Origin: Adenophora triphylla var. japonica
Taxonomy: Eukaryota; Streptophyta; Magnoliopsida; Asterales; Campanulaceae
Direction of reading: 5' to 3'
Assembly: GCA_022495995.1 (NCBI GenBank)
Contig: JAFEMH010002323.1
Span: 248,001-312,000 of the forward strand
DNA: 64,000 nt
In this document: piece after piece, positions 21,096 to 32,639 of the stretch
How positions within the stretch are numbered: the stretch's first letter is position 1
Layout: each line of letters starts with the position of its first letter
Translations under genes and position numbers: made by a program
Notes under the pieces: generated by a model
Databases searched by the model: none
Seen by the model: only the letters and a program-made list of their open reading frames with translations
Told to the model about the DNA's origin: nothing

Positions 21096-21569
21096 AGGAC
21101 CAAGTACAGGGGACTAGGTTGACCTTGCTGTCCGAAGTATCCACCCAGTGTCATTGCAGACACATTAATTGATTAATGTTTTATTGTAGTTTTGCTAGCG
21201 TGTAGCGAGTCAAGAGTTGACCGTGCTTGAACTCATCAAAGATTGTTTTAACCGTTATGAATTTGTAGGCTAAATTTTAAGAGTTTTTCAAAACACAAGC
21301 GATTGATGCTTACTTGTTTTTTTTTTGTTTTTGAGACCGAACCAATGATGGCTGCCTACGTTCCCCTTTTACAATTGGACTAAGGGGCTCAGGTCACCGT
21401 AGTTCGACACTTTAGGTGATATTTGAGGAAAACAAAGACAAAAGAATTGCGACCCTGTTTTTTACCTGGATCATTATCGAGAATGTATCCAGTTGAGTAT
21501 TACTCTTTTAGCACTTTAACTTTACTGAGGGGTGGTGTATGGGGAATGAGAGTTGACTCGTGCTCTTCC
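21096..21569. other. Tat-2 noncoding spacer between the convergent antisense gene and pol
   Basis: No gene seen. It contains block A2 (21351-21405). The integrase end of pol (minus strand) and the DUF7745-like gene (plus strand) converge on this spacer, so it must hold both 3' ends. Confidence 0.6.
21351..21405 (-). repeat. Direct-repeat block A of Tat-2
   Basis: On the minus strand it begins GAACTACGGTGACCTGAG and ends ACGTAGGCAGCC, closely matching Tat-1 block A at 1847-1895. Confidence 0.6.
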
Positions 21570-22734
21570 TCAAACAAAGTATCTGCGGAGCTTGCTTCCG
21601 TTCACGGGGTTAACAAAAGGGTTCCCGTCCAAATCTGCTAACTTCATGGCTCCTCCGGAGAAGATTCTTTATACCACGAACAGGCCTGTCCAGGTAGGCT
21701 CCCACTTTCCGAGGGGATTGGTCTGTGTAGGAGGCTTTTCCTTTAGCACCAAGTTGCCTTCTCTGATGTCTCGGACCTTGACTTTCTTATCAAATGCTCG
21801 GGCCATTCTGCTTTGGTAGGCACGAGTATGCTCCATGGCTTTCAATCTGTGCTCGTCGAGTAGAGAAAGTTCTTCGTGACGACTCTGAAGCCATTCGACT
21901 TCATTCATCCAATTTCCCAAGAGGACTTGGAGGGATGGAATTTCCAATTCCACGGGTAACATTGCTTCCATTCCGTATGTAAGTACGAAAGGAGTCTCCC
22001 CTGTGGCGGTTCTGACTGATGTTCTGTATCCCCAGAGGGCTAGATGTAGCTTCTCGGGCCAATCCCGACCTCTGACGGTCATTTTTTCTGATTATCATTG
22101 CGAGAGTCTTGTTTGCTGCCTCTACTGCACCATTAGTTTGAGGTCTGTAGGGAGAAGACTTGTGGCGTGTAACTCTGAACTCGGTCAACAGTTGGTCACA
22201 ATCTCCTTTGAAGTGGGTCCCATTGTCGGATATGATCTCGTTGGGAACTCCGTATCTGCACATGATGTTCTCTTTGATGAACTCGGCCACTTTCTTATAA
22301 TTCAGTACCTTGTATGATCTGGCTTCTACCCATTTGGTGAAATAGTCAACTGCGACTAATATAAACTCGTGACCATTGCTCCCTGGCGAAGTGATTTTGC
22401 CGATGACGTCGATTCCCCATGTGGCGAAAGGCCATGGCGTAGTCATGCAATAGAGTTCGTGAGGAGGGATGTGATTGAGGTTGGAGAACCGTTGACATTT
22501 GTCGTAGCTTCTGACGAACTGGATGCAGTCTGTTTCCATTGATATCCAATAGTATCCCATACGGAGGATGATCTGTATCAATGCTCTGGCGTTCATGTGC
22601 GGACCGCAGGTTCCGTTGTGAACTTCATTCATTAGCTCGCTGGATTTTTCTTTATTTTCACACCGAAGGAGTGGCCCTTGGTGGCGCTTCTTGTACAACA
22701 TACCCCCAGAATGACGAAATGTGATGCCAGGCAT
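21570..22734 (-). pseudogene. Tat-2 integrase
   Basis: The N-terminal zinc-binding region is VHNGTCGPHMNARAL...RSYDKCQRF; the usual first cysteine of C-x2-C is tyrosine here, which should damage zinc binding. The catalytic triad is visible: WGIDVIG, SDNGTHF and NGAVEAANK. A frameshift near 22080 is followed by WGYRTSVRTATGETPFVLTYGMEA. The C-terminal part (KWEPTWTGLFVV, stop, then GGAMKLADLDGNPFVNPVNG) ends RRYFV-stop at 21570. The mature enzyme would insert cDNA in the nucleus. It follows the second RNase H after a short linker. Confidence 0.88.
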
Positions 22735-24825
22735 TTTAGTGCCATCATGTTTTTGGCTTTGATCCCTTCTTTATATTTTCCATTTTCATTTGTGAAGGAA
22801 GCTTCTCCGTTTTGGAGGTACTGGTAGATTTGATTGTATCAGGGTTCGTCGATCGGTTCATTTTTAACTTCAATCTCACAGCAATAAGCGGGTGTTTCCC
22901 GTCTGCCTATTCTGAGGGGTTTTACTGATTTCTCCTCGAGAATTTCAACAAGAGATGCTAGGGTAGCCAGGGCGTCTGCGAAGTGATTCCTGTCTCTTGG
23001 CAAATAATGGAAAGAGATGTCCTTGAACTGAGTAATGAGCTCCTCCATGTAGGTGTGGTACTTCTAGAGGCCAGAATCTATCGTCTTCCATTTGTTGGAC
23101 ACTTGATTAATGATCAATGCTGAGTCTCCGTATACTTCCAGTTCTGAGATGTTGCGTTCAAGAGCGGCTTCTAGGCCGGCTGCGCAAGCTTCATACTCTG
23201 CTGCATTATTGGTTGTTTCAAAATTCAGTTTGATGGCTATGGGAGTGTGCTCGTCTTTAGGATCGACCAGGAGCATTCCAATACCATTTCCCTTCTTGTT
23301 GGCTGCCCCATCGAAGAAGAGTTGCCAACGGTTTGCGCTATCAAGTGAAAAGATCTCGTCATCCGGAAACTGTGGATCAGGACCCTTGGGTTCACTGCTT
23401 GGGAAGTCTGCCAGCTGATCTGCCATTACTCTGCCCTTTGTTGATTTTTTGATCATGTACTTGATGTCGAACTCAGCCAGGAATAATGACCACTTGGCTA
23501 GTCTCATTGACAGGGATGGCTTGTCGAAGAGATATCGAACGGGGTCCATCTTGGAGACCAGGAGCACTGAATGTGACTGCATGTAGTGTTTCAGTTTCCC
23601 GACTACCCATACCAAGGCGGTACAAGTTTTCTCTAATGCTGAGTAGCTGAGTTCACTTCCTTGAAGCTTTCGTCTTAGGAAGTAGATTGCATGCTCAACT
23701 TTGGAATCTTTCTGTTCTTGTGCCAGCATTGCTCCAATTGACGTGTCTATCACTGTCAGGTACAGGAGGAGTGGCTTGTCTTCATGTGGCGGGCACAGAA
23801 TTGGGGGATTCACCAAGTATGTCTTGATTTTCTCGAAAGGCATCTCGCACTCGGAGTCCCATTTGATGTCGGCATTCTTCTTCATCGGCTTGAACATTGG
23901 CTCGCGAGAGATGTCAAGCGGTTGATGAAGCGGCCCGATATCTTGAATTCTTCCCATAAAACTTTTCACTTCTGTCAGTGTCTGAGGTGGCTTCATGTCG
24001 ATGATGGCCTTGATTTTCTTGGGATCGGCTTCGATACCCCTTTATGTAACCATGTACCCCAGTACTTTGCCTCGCTTGACGCCGAAGGTGCACTTTGTAG
24101 GGTTCAATCTCATGGAGTGCTTTTTGAGTCTGTTGAAGAACTTTCTCAAATCTATCATGTGTTGCATGTCTGATCCTCTGGAGTGGATGATCATGTCATC
24201 GACATACACTTTGATTTCTTTGTGAATCATGTCATGGAAGAGGGCTGTTGTAGCCCGATTGTAAGTAGCCCCAGCATTCTTCAAACCGGACGGCATGACC
24301 GTGTAGCAGTATGTCCCCCACGGAGTGGTGAAAGCAGTCTTGGCTTGATCTTCCTCGGACATTTTGATCTGATTATATCCGGCAAACCCATCCACGAAGG
24401 ACTTTACTTCGAAGTTTGCTGTGGTGTCGACCAGCATGTCGATGTTGGGCAGTGGGAAATCATCTTTAGGGCTGGCCTTGTTGAGATCTCGAAAATCCAC
24501 ACAGCATGTGACCTTTCCAATGGCCTTGGTGACCGTCACAATATTGGAGAGCCAGGTCGGGTACTCAATTACTCTTTGAGCAGATTTATCAGGGCTTCTT
24601 TTTCTGCATCGGCGAAGAAACTGCCCACTTGTGTCTCTTTAGGCTCTTGCAATGACCCCAGGTTCACTTTAGTCATAACCTCTTCGGCAGTTTGGGCCCG
24701 ATTGTCCTCTTGGTCTACTACACGCTTGAGAACTTCTTTAATGTATTGTTCATTTAATGTGTCTGCTTATTTATCAAGTGAGTCATTATTAATGTCTTTT
24801 AAGTTGTTTGTTAACTTATCAGTTG
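22735..24825 (-). pseudogene. Tat-2 reverse transcriptase, RNase H and second RNase H
   Basis: RT: VDFRDLNKASPKDDFPLPNI, TPWGTYCYTVMPSGLKNAGAT, and the catalytic VYVDDMIIHSRG near 24190. The N-terminal 'fingers' upstream of about 24540 are decayed. Connection and first RNase H: PPILCPPHEDKPLLLYL and SYSALEKTCTALVW. Second, archaeal-type RNase H: RWQLFFDGAANKKGNGIGML, NNAAEYEACAAGLEAAL and VYGDSALIINQV, then HYLPRDRNHFADALATLAS (22839-23048) after a stop. Two RNase H domains in tandem are characteristic of Tat/Ogre elements. Confidence 0.9.
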
Positions 24826-26545
24826 TTAAAGTGGCGATGAGGGGATACTCCGAAGGTCAGACTTTTCATTAAATGCGAACGGAAATACATTATTGGCTAA
24901 ATTATCATAGTCTTCCGGCGTAAGGCCGTGGGACGACTCGGAAGGGCTGGACTTTAACAAGGAGGCGGCTCGAGAGGGTTTGAGACCGGGTTTAGGGAGA
25001 TGTGGGTGCAGGCCCAGCTTGTCTTCCATTTCTGTCTGGCTTGCCCTTGGTCCGGTGAAAGTTACCCCGTTTTTCAGTGGCATTATTGGATGCTTGATGA
25101 GGGTTCGGGGGTCGAGAGGCTTGGCTTCTGCTGTCCCGATCGTGGCGATCATGCTGTTTTTGGAGCCCAGGTCAATCAGGTTTGGCACCTCCATGACTTC
25201 TTCAAAAAGACTCTGTAGAGCGGGTCCAGCTGAGAGCGTCTTCTATGAATTCTGGTTCCTTCGCTTTGGAGTTCTTGTCTCGAATGTGGCCTCGGCGGGC
25301 CCGAACAGTCTGTTTCCCGTGAAGAGTGTCTCGAGTTGCTCTTCCATGTGCAGGATTCCTTTGAATGTGTACTCATCTTTGGAATGGTGGCAATTGGTCC
25401 AGGTAGAGTTGTGATGTCGAGGAACGCTCCCCTTATCGGATTAGCCTTGAGTCCTCTGAAATGCTTGAGGTCCCGTGCTAGTTTTTCCATCCTTTCTGTA
25501 GTCTCTGTGCTGACTTTCCCTTCTTCTTTCTCATCTTCATCAGTTCCACTTTCGGTCCCCTCAGTTCTGCTGTCCGTTCCCTTGTCGGTCCCTTCAGTTC
25601 TGCTGTCGGTTCCCTTGTCAGTCCCCTCAGTTCTGCTGCCGGTTCCTTTGTCGGTCCCCTCAGTTCTGCTGTCGGTTCCCTTGATGAAGTAATGAGTGAG
25701 GTCGAAACTGTAAGGTTGGAGGTTGGGTGTGCCGTTGGAGGTTCCCCTTTTGTGGGCTGCTGCCTTGGTGCGAGCGAGCCTTTTGTTTTCTTTGATATCA
25801 GCTGGTGTTGGCACATAACCGAGCCCCTGGACTGTAGTGTGGTCCTTGACTTCGATGACTTGGTGTTGGCCTTGTAACCTTTTGCCGAGCCCCAGTCCTG
25901 GGATGAAGTTCATGAGTTTCATCATCTTCATGGCGGGAGGGATTTTGTCCCAAAACAATGGAAGGTCCACGTTGTATATTTGGATCTTGGAGGTCTCCAG
26001 TGTGAATCCGGTTAATGCCATGTCGTCATTATGCTTGATTTCTAACACTGGAATGCCATTGGTGCTGGTCCCCTCGGTGGTGATGCTGTCGCCGTAGACT
26101 GTGGTCAGCTCGTTGCCTTGCATGAACTTGATACACTGGTGAAGGGTGGATGCCACGCCATTCATTTGATGCAGCCAGGGTCGCCCCAGGATGGTTGTGA
26201 AAGTGATAGGAATATCCAACACTTGGAATTCGGTGGGGATCATCCGCTTGCCGAACCAGATATTTAGAGTAACAACCCCGAGAACTGTGAGGGAAGTGGA
26301 GTCATAGGCCTTGATAGTGTGGACTGAAGGCTTCAGATCTGTGGGCTTGGTGTCAAGCAGGTCCATCATCTTGGCGGGCAAGACATTCATTCCGGAGCCT
26401 CCGTCTACCAACACACGGGCAAGGCGACGCTCGTTCAAGCTGAACTGTGATGTAGAGCGGCTCATTGTGATCAGCCTTAAATTTTGGCAGGTCCAAATCT
26501 GTGAAGGTGATGATGTTGCCGTAGTGGATGTTGCCGATCATCTGA
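24826..26545 (-). pseudogene. Tat-2 protease region with G-patch-like motif
   Basis: LARVLVDGGSGMNVLP near 26400 is the aspartic protease active site (D-G-G in place of D-T/S-G), followed by VLGVVTLNIWFGKR and TILGRPWLHQM. Further along, FIPGLGLGKRLQG (about 25880) resembles the G-patch of Ogre-like elements. Then comes an 11-residue repeat (25553-25695) and a linker toward RT. The longest clean frame, 25176-26465, is 429 codons. The protease would cut the Gag-Pol polyprotein. Confidence 0.82.
25553..25695 (-). repeat. 33-base coding minisatellite, about four units
   Basis: It encodes repeated TDSRTEGTDKG (11 residues), hydrophilic and probably disordered, between protease/G-patch and RT. 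Units are nearly identical, so expansion is recent relative to the rest of the ORF. Confidence 0.9.
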
Positions 26546-28558
26546 ATTACTTCGTGCAGGTTGCGTCACGGGGACCATGGTGCGAGCTAGACTTTCCTCT
26601 AGCTTGAGCTTGTGAGGATATAAAGATGTGAGCGGGGACCAGGGGAAATGTTCGCACAGTGCTGAGGTTTAGTGAGATCGGATCCTCTTTCACGGAACTT
26701 GTGTCTTCGGGCAGGCCGGGTTACGGTTCTCGCTCCGTTGTCTTTTTAGTGGACTTAGGTGGTAATGAATGGATTTGACCCGATCGGGTCGGGGACGCGG
26801 CTTGTCGAGGCTTGGTCCCTTCGAGCAGTCGCTACGAGCCGAGCCATAGTCGAGAGGGGATTCCTCGAAGCATAGGGCCATATGTCTTCTCTCAATTCGT
26901 TGACTGTAGATGCATTCTCGGGAGCTTCAGCAGCTTTTCGGATTCTGTCCCAGGATACTGGCTTAGGTGCCTCCGCGGGGAGGGACTCTATGGTTTGTCG
27001 CAACTGCTCAAATGTCAGTGCGCAGCAGTGGTTGCCAGAACTGAACTGTGCATTGCTGACCCTCCGGGGGAGGTTAGAGAGTTCTTGGTTCAAGCAAACA
27101 ATTCCTTGATCTCTTCACGGTATACCGCACTTCTTTCCTTCTTGCTGAGCATGCTTAGGGCATTCTGGAGTTGGGTTTGGCGATATTCATGGTTTGCTAA
27201 TTTTCCTCCACTTTTAGCCCAGATCAATTCTCTTGCAGTAGAGCCTACGTCGAGAGTTAGTGTCTGTGTTTCTTCCCACGTGGGAATAGCCAGTGCTTCC
27301 TTGAACTGTATGCGGCAGTCTAGATAAACTTCCATCGGGGAGAGCTTTCTCTTCTGCTTTATCTGAGTGGCGGGTATGTCGGAAGGTGAGTACACGGCTT
27401 CCCGAACATCTGCCCATGTAACTGGCTGCTGTCCCAGTTGATCGTTTCTGTAAACGAATGCCGCAATCTGTGGAATCTCCCTGAGTAGTTGCTGGAGATG
27501 TATTTCCATCTTTCTTTTATTTTTGAATAGACCTTCCTCCTTCAGTTGGCCTTTTAGCTTGAGAGCGGAAATGATCCGTCCCCATCCTCCCAGGACCCTT
27601 GGAATTCCGGTTTTGTTGACCTCATGACCGGCTTGGAAGAGAATGGTTTCATCGTCTTCGTCGTCGCTTTCACAGAGAACTTGCTTTTTTCGGGGAGATA
27701 AGCGCTTGTACCCTTCATGCTATTTGGCTAGGTATTCCTTATGTTGTGCCATTCCATCTCCTAGGTCGTCGGGACCGTTGACCGCTCTCCCTTGCCAGAG
27801 GGGGTTGGATGAGAAAAGATGGTAGTCCAAGAAGTTGCCGTGAGCAAAACCCTTGAGGTCGAACTGGTCTAGAGTGGCCTCTAGCTTTCTGTCTGAAGCT
27901 ACTTGTGATGCTTTAAGGGCCCGGTCCCTGTGAGTCTTCTGAGCTTGGTTCTCGTCCCAGAGACGGTTCTCTTGAGCTGCTAGTTCCATGAGGGCTTTCC
28001 TTGCGAGAGCTAAACAGTCTCCGTAGGTGCGCGCCGTCTGACTGGTGTCTAGAACTATAATCACATCCAAGTCCCCGAATGGCGGAAACACTTGGATTAT
28101 GTTGACGAAGGAAGTCGGGCTGGGACATTCCATGCGGCCCTCCTTGATCTCGGTCACTAAGAAGTTTGCCCATATCTGTTTGATTGAACCCACGGGGGTG
28201 TTAAATTCTGCGATTTTGATAGTCTCGTGATCTCGCTGGATCGCCAAGTCTATCAAAGCTAGCGGTTCTTTGGCGGGATGCACGAATACGTGGCCGTGAC
28301 GACTGGGAGCAGGATCGAACTTGAGCATGTTGATGCTGAGGTGATCATTCCTTTCGTCGGAAGCTGGATCTATCTTGCGGGGAAGACTCTTACAGATGTT
28401 TTCAGGGTAGCTACTGGAAGCGTTCCCGAGGTTGATCTGATTCGTGGCAGGGTGAGGAGCTTTGTCTCCTTTGCTGATGCCCTTGGCCTTGGCGGCGCTT
28501 GTGGCTGTAAGCTTGACTGACGGCACGGGCCGGTTACCACTGGGGCTGGTAGTCGGAA
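26546..28558 (-). pseudogene. Tat-2 gag region, 3' part
   Basis: Frames 27720-28526, 27090-27509 and 26755-27093 carry on from the gag piece at 38655-39511 once the chromovirus is removed. Features seen: charged helical stretches (KALMELAAQENRLWDENQAQ), EVYLDCRIQFKEALAIPTW, and a C-terminal tail before protease. I see no zinc knuckle and cannot match it in detail to a known gag fold; the assignment rests on position between PBS and protease. Confidence 0.55.
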
Positions 28559-28563
28559 GTGAT
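28559..28563. repeat. Left target-site duplication of the chromovirus (GTGAT)
   Basis: GTGAT precedes the LTR start TGTAAAGACCC, and the same GTGAT follows the right LTR at 38650-38654. Confidence 0.93.
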
Positions 28564-31146
28564 TGTAAAGACCCGAAAATTTTGAAATTTTTTTAGTATT
28601 ATTTTAATTAGAATAATAAATAAAATAATACTCATTATTTAGTTTGGACATAGATTTAAATTGAATGGACCAAATGAATGATTTAAATCAAGTGGGCTAA
28701 GTTGTGGGCTTAGGAGGTTAAAGGGGCCCAAGGAGGTGAAAGCCTAGCTATATATGATAAACCTCCTAATTAAATTTTCCATAATCATTCATTAATCAAA
28801 GAAAAGAAAAATTTAAAAACCCTAGGAGAGGAGGGGCGGCGGCCAAGTCTTGGAGGAGGAGTGGCAGCCGGATTTTGGTCTTTTTGGCCAATAATTCTTC
28901 ATCAAGATCAAGGTAAGATGATACCCTAAACCCTAGTTTTTATTTCATTCAATTCGGAATTAAATTGAATTAGATATGAATTTTTAAAATCTTAGAACTA
29001 TTTTAATTCTAGGCTTAATCATTCTTAGAGTTTTAATGGTTTAATCTTAGTGTTTAATGTATAAATTAAGGGTTTGAATAATGGGAAATTGAAGGTTATA
29101 ATGAAGTAATCATAACCCTAGTTCATCTTGATTTGAATTTAAATCTAACACAATTAATATGATTAAAAGTGTTTGATTAAGAATATATAAATTAAATGAA
29201 TGTTTAATGTTTAAAAAAATAAAAAGAGGAACAAAATAATTTTTGGGAATCAACCTGGGGTTTCGGCCGAATTGATTTTCGGCCGAATTGATCTAAGGAG
29301 GATTTGGGGTTGTCTCCACTTGGGTGTTAGAATTTTAGTTAGTTTGTATAAGAACAGTTAGTTTTTAAACTGAAAAGGGACCAAACTGAAAGGTTTACAA
29401 AGCTGAAGGGATTAAATTTTGATTTCCAGTTAAGTTATTCACTGAACAGTTAACTAAGGGACTAAACTGAAAAGTCCAAAGTTTCTTAGGGACTGTTTTG
29501 TAATTTTTCAAAAGTCGAGGGACTGTTTTGTAATTTTTCAAAAGTTGAGGGACTGTTTTGTAATTTTTCAAAAGTTGAGGGACTATTTTGTAATTTTTCA
29601 AAAGTTGAGGGACTAATTTGTAAAATTTGGAAAGTTAAAGGACTTTATTGAAATTAAGAAAACCTAAAGGAACCTTTCGAAATTTAAGGGAAGACCAAAG
29701 ACTTTAAAGAAGTTATATTAAAGAGAAAGAAGAAAAATAACACTTTAGTATTAAAAAGAATACTAAAAGACTTAGATTCCTAAAATAGTAGGATTCGAAA
29801 TTGAAAGCTTCCAAAGAAGGAAATTTTCTAATTAAAGAAGGTTACCCAAAAAGAGAAGAGGGACCGTAATTAGGAAGTTGTCAAGGAATTAGACTCCCAT
29901 TGAAAGAAAGGAAACTAAGTGTCCTCTTGAGGAAAGATTTATAAGAAGAAAGTTTCTAAATTAAGAAACTGCTAAATTAGGAAAGTTCCTAAAAATTAGA
30001 AAGTTAGTTAACCAGTTAAGGTGAGTCTAAGAGTAACTCATAGGTTAACTAAAGAAAGAAAGTATAGGTACATAAGAAGTAATAAGCAATTTCTTGTGCC
30101 TAAGTTATGTTATTACGTGATTGTAGATTTCGCGTAAAGGCGTTGCTTAAGGACGGAAAGCAAAGCTAAGGTAAGGAATTACGTTCCTAAACACTTTGTG
30201 TATCAATTTCGTTTGAAAACTCCATCGAGTCTTTTCAAAACATGAATGCTATCTGTGGCTGATAGTACTTTTCTAAAATATCCTTGCGAAATGTATCGTC
30301 ATTGGAAATTCCTTATTCTATGATGTGATCTTGTTCATGGAATATCTCAAGTATTGAAAATTGCTATGTGTGTTCATGTACCTATGAATGCACCATATAT
30401 TATGACTTGTATGAAATGATGCATGCTTGTCAAGTATTAGTAGATATCATGAAATGATGCATGTTACCTGTGAATGGATTATGACTTGTATGAATGTACA
30501 TGCATGTCAAGGTTATATGAATTGATATTGGACTGGTATGATATGTGTTACATACTGGTCTATATTTTATACACAGTCGACATCAATGTAGGTGATCGAT
30601 ATTGGGAGTACTCAATGTAGGGTATATCCTATGAAATTGACGGAAGCGATGAAAATGTTGGGAGTACTCAATGTAGGGTATATCCTATGGAATTGACGGA
30701 AGTGTTAAAAGTATAACTAAATGTGTAGTTGCCACACTTTCCTTGCTTACTATATATATACATGTTTGAACTTAACCTATCCTTGAATATACTTCTTTGG
30801 ATTCCGTTCATTCCAGTTGTCTCTTCATTGAACCGAAGGGACCACGTATGAACTTACTGGGCATTGTTCGCTCATTCCTTCATTTCTTTTTTCCCAGGAT
30901 CGGAATAGAGAAGAAGGAGAATCGCCATCAGGAGGAGGCGAAGCATTTAAGTAGAATATATTAGTTATTTAATGATTCCGAATTTCAAGACTTTTATTAG
31001 TTCTAGTAATTGTACTTAGCCGTTACATTCGAATATTCCGCATTGATGTAATGGTTTGAACTAAGTTACCTTGTGGATCCGTTTTGGGATATTTTATTAT
31101 TCATGTTTATGGATTATTTAAATTATGGAAATTCGGGGTCGTTACA
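28564..31146 (+). repeat. Left (5') LTR of the chromovirus
   Basis: TGTAAAGACCC...GGTCGTTACA, 2583 bases. It differs from the right LTR mainly by a 16-base duplication near 29276, one fewer 30-base minisatellite unit (four full units from about 29491), and a few substitutions. A TATATATGATAAA near 28748 could be its TATA box. No ORF. Confidence 0.95.
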
Positions 31147-31148
31147 GT

Positions 31149-31160
31149 TGGTATCAGAGC
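31149..31160 (+). other. Primer binding site of the chromovirus
   Basis: TGGTATCAGAGC two bases after the LTR; complementary to the 3' end of plant initiator tRNA-Met. Confidence 0.9.
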
Positions 31161-32639
31161 TCCGGTTTTAGGTCTCATGGGAAGTGTTAGATCTAAGTAC
31201 CTGGGAGTTGATAGAATTGACTTTTGAGGAATGGACCCCAGAGTTGAAAGTTAGCTCTAAGTTGCAATTATAGAGCTAAGTAGACTAGTGGAAAAGTTAA
31301 AGGAATAACTTACTCGTTGCTTTGGAAGATTAAAGCATATTTACTTTAAGTATATAAATATTATGTATTGAAGATATACTAATGATGATCTGTCTTGATT
31401 CTAGGAGATGATCAGGAGATATTCTTTGAGTTTTGGCTGGTACTATGACCTAGAAGAGTCAAAGGTACCTATAGAAAAAGACGAGGCAGTTATCGAGGTA
31501 ATAAAGAATAATGTTTCTAAGGTGAGATAATTGAGGTACAAGCTGAAGAGATTGGGAGTAGTGAAGCTACTCTAATTGTAATTGAAGATGATGATCAAGA
31601 GTTAGAGACAGTAAGAAGGTCTAGAGGAAGACCAAGAGGTTCTAAAAAGACACCAAAAGGTACCTAGTGAAAGACCTAGGGGAAGATCTAGGAAGGTGTT
31701 GTTTCACGATTAAAAAGTGGGACGTCGAATTATTTATGAGTAGAGAAAATGAGTAGTTAGTTCTAAGCGAACTAACTACTCATTGGCTGATTGAAATGGC
31801 CAAGTGAGAACCATGATTGGTCTGCTGAAATGACCAATGTGAAAGGATGAACGGCCTATTGAAACGGTCAAGTGTAATTAAGTTTGGGTCTAGTGAAACG
31901 ACCGGTAGTTGATAAGTGGTTATTTGAAACGACCAAGGATCTAATAAAACAACGATTGAAAGGAAAAAGTTAAAATCTTTTGAGACGGACTTCAATGAGA
32001 TAACTAGCTAAGTAATAACTTATAAGAAGTTATACTTTCCCTAACTATAATGTCCGAAGGGGGAAGGTTACTGAATTTAGGAAGTTACTAAATTTAGAAA
32101 GTTACTATTTTAGGAAAGTACCTAAAATAGAAAGAATAAAGGTTCCTATTTTAGGAAAGTACCTAAAATAGAAAAGTATAAAATAGAAAGTATAGAAGTT
32201 ACTATTTTAGGAGAATGCCTAAAGTAGAATGTTTAGAAAGTTACTATTTTAGGAAAGTACCTAAAATAGAGAGTGTAGAAATTACTATTTTAGGAAAGTT
32301 GCCTAAAATAGAAAGCTTAGTTAACCAAACCAAGGAGTTAAGAATAACTCGTGGGTTAACAAGAAGAACTATTAAAGTGTTTTAAAAAGGGAAAATCTTC
32401 AAAAGTTAAAATCTAAGTCTGTTGAGACGGAGATAAGAAAGTTAATTATAGTATGTTAAGACGAAAAAAAAATAATTTAATTACAGTCTGCTGAGATGAA
32501 AATATAAAATCGAAGTTAGTCTTTTGAGACGGAACCGTAAAGTATTAACTAGCAAGACGACTACGTATATATATGTAGTGAGTTAGTTAAACTAAATATT
32601 ATAGTTATTGATACTTATCAAGGAATCAAGTGGAACCAA
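31161..32639. other. Chromovirus leader and gag position, noncoding, repeat-rich
   Basis: Gag is expected here, but no gag frame is seen. Instead there are repeated 'tgaaacgacca' phrases (about 31780-31960) and a hairpin array (32105-32311). This suggests gag was replaced or eroded. Confidence 0.6.
32105..32311. repeat. Five hairpins with arms CTATTTTAGG / CCTAAAATAG
   Basis: Copies are at 32105-32130, 32146-32171, 32202-32227, 32244-32269 and 32285-32311. Arms of 10 bases enclose a 6-7 base loop (AAAGTA or variants). The third copy has two arm changes (GCCTAAAGTAG). Confidence 0.9.

Noticed and set aside
25336..25692. 118-codon plus-strand ORF rich in PLSVPSVLL
   Set aside because: Shadow of the minus-strand TDSRTEGTDKG coding repeat.
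29395..29601. Repeat protein 'LLKNYKTVPQ' on the minus strand (also 36868-37104)
   Set aside because: A reading of the 30-base LTR minisatellite; present only because the unit length is a multiple of three.
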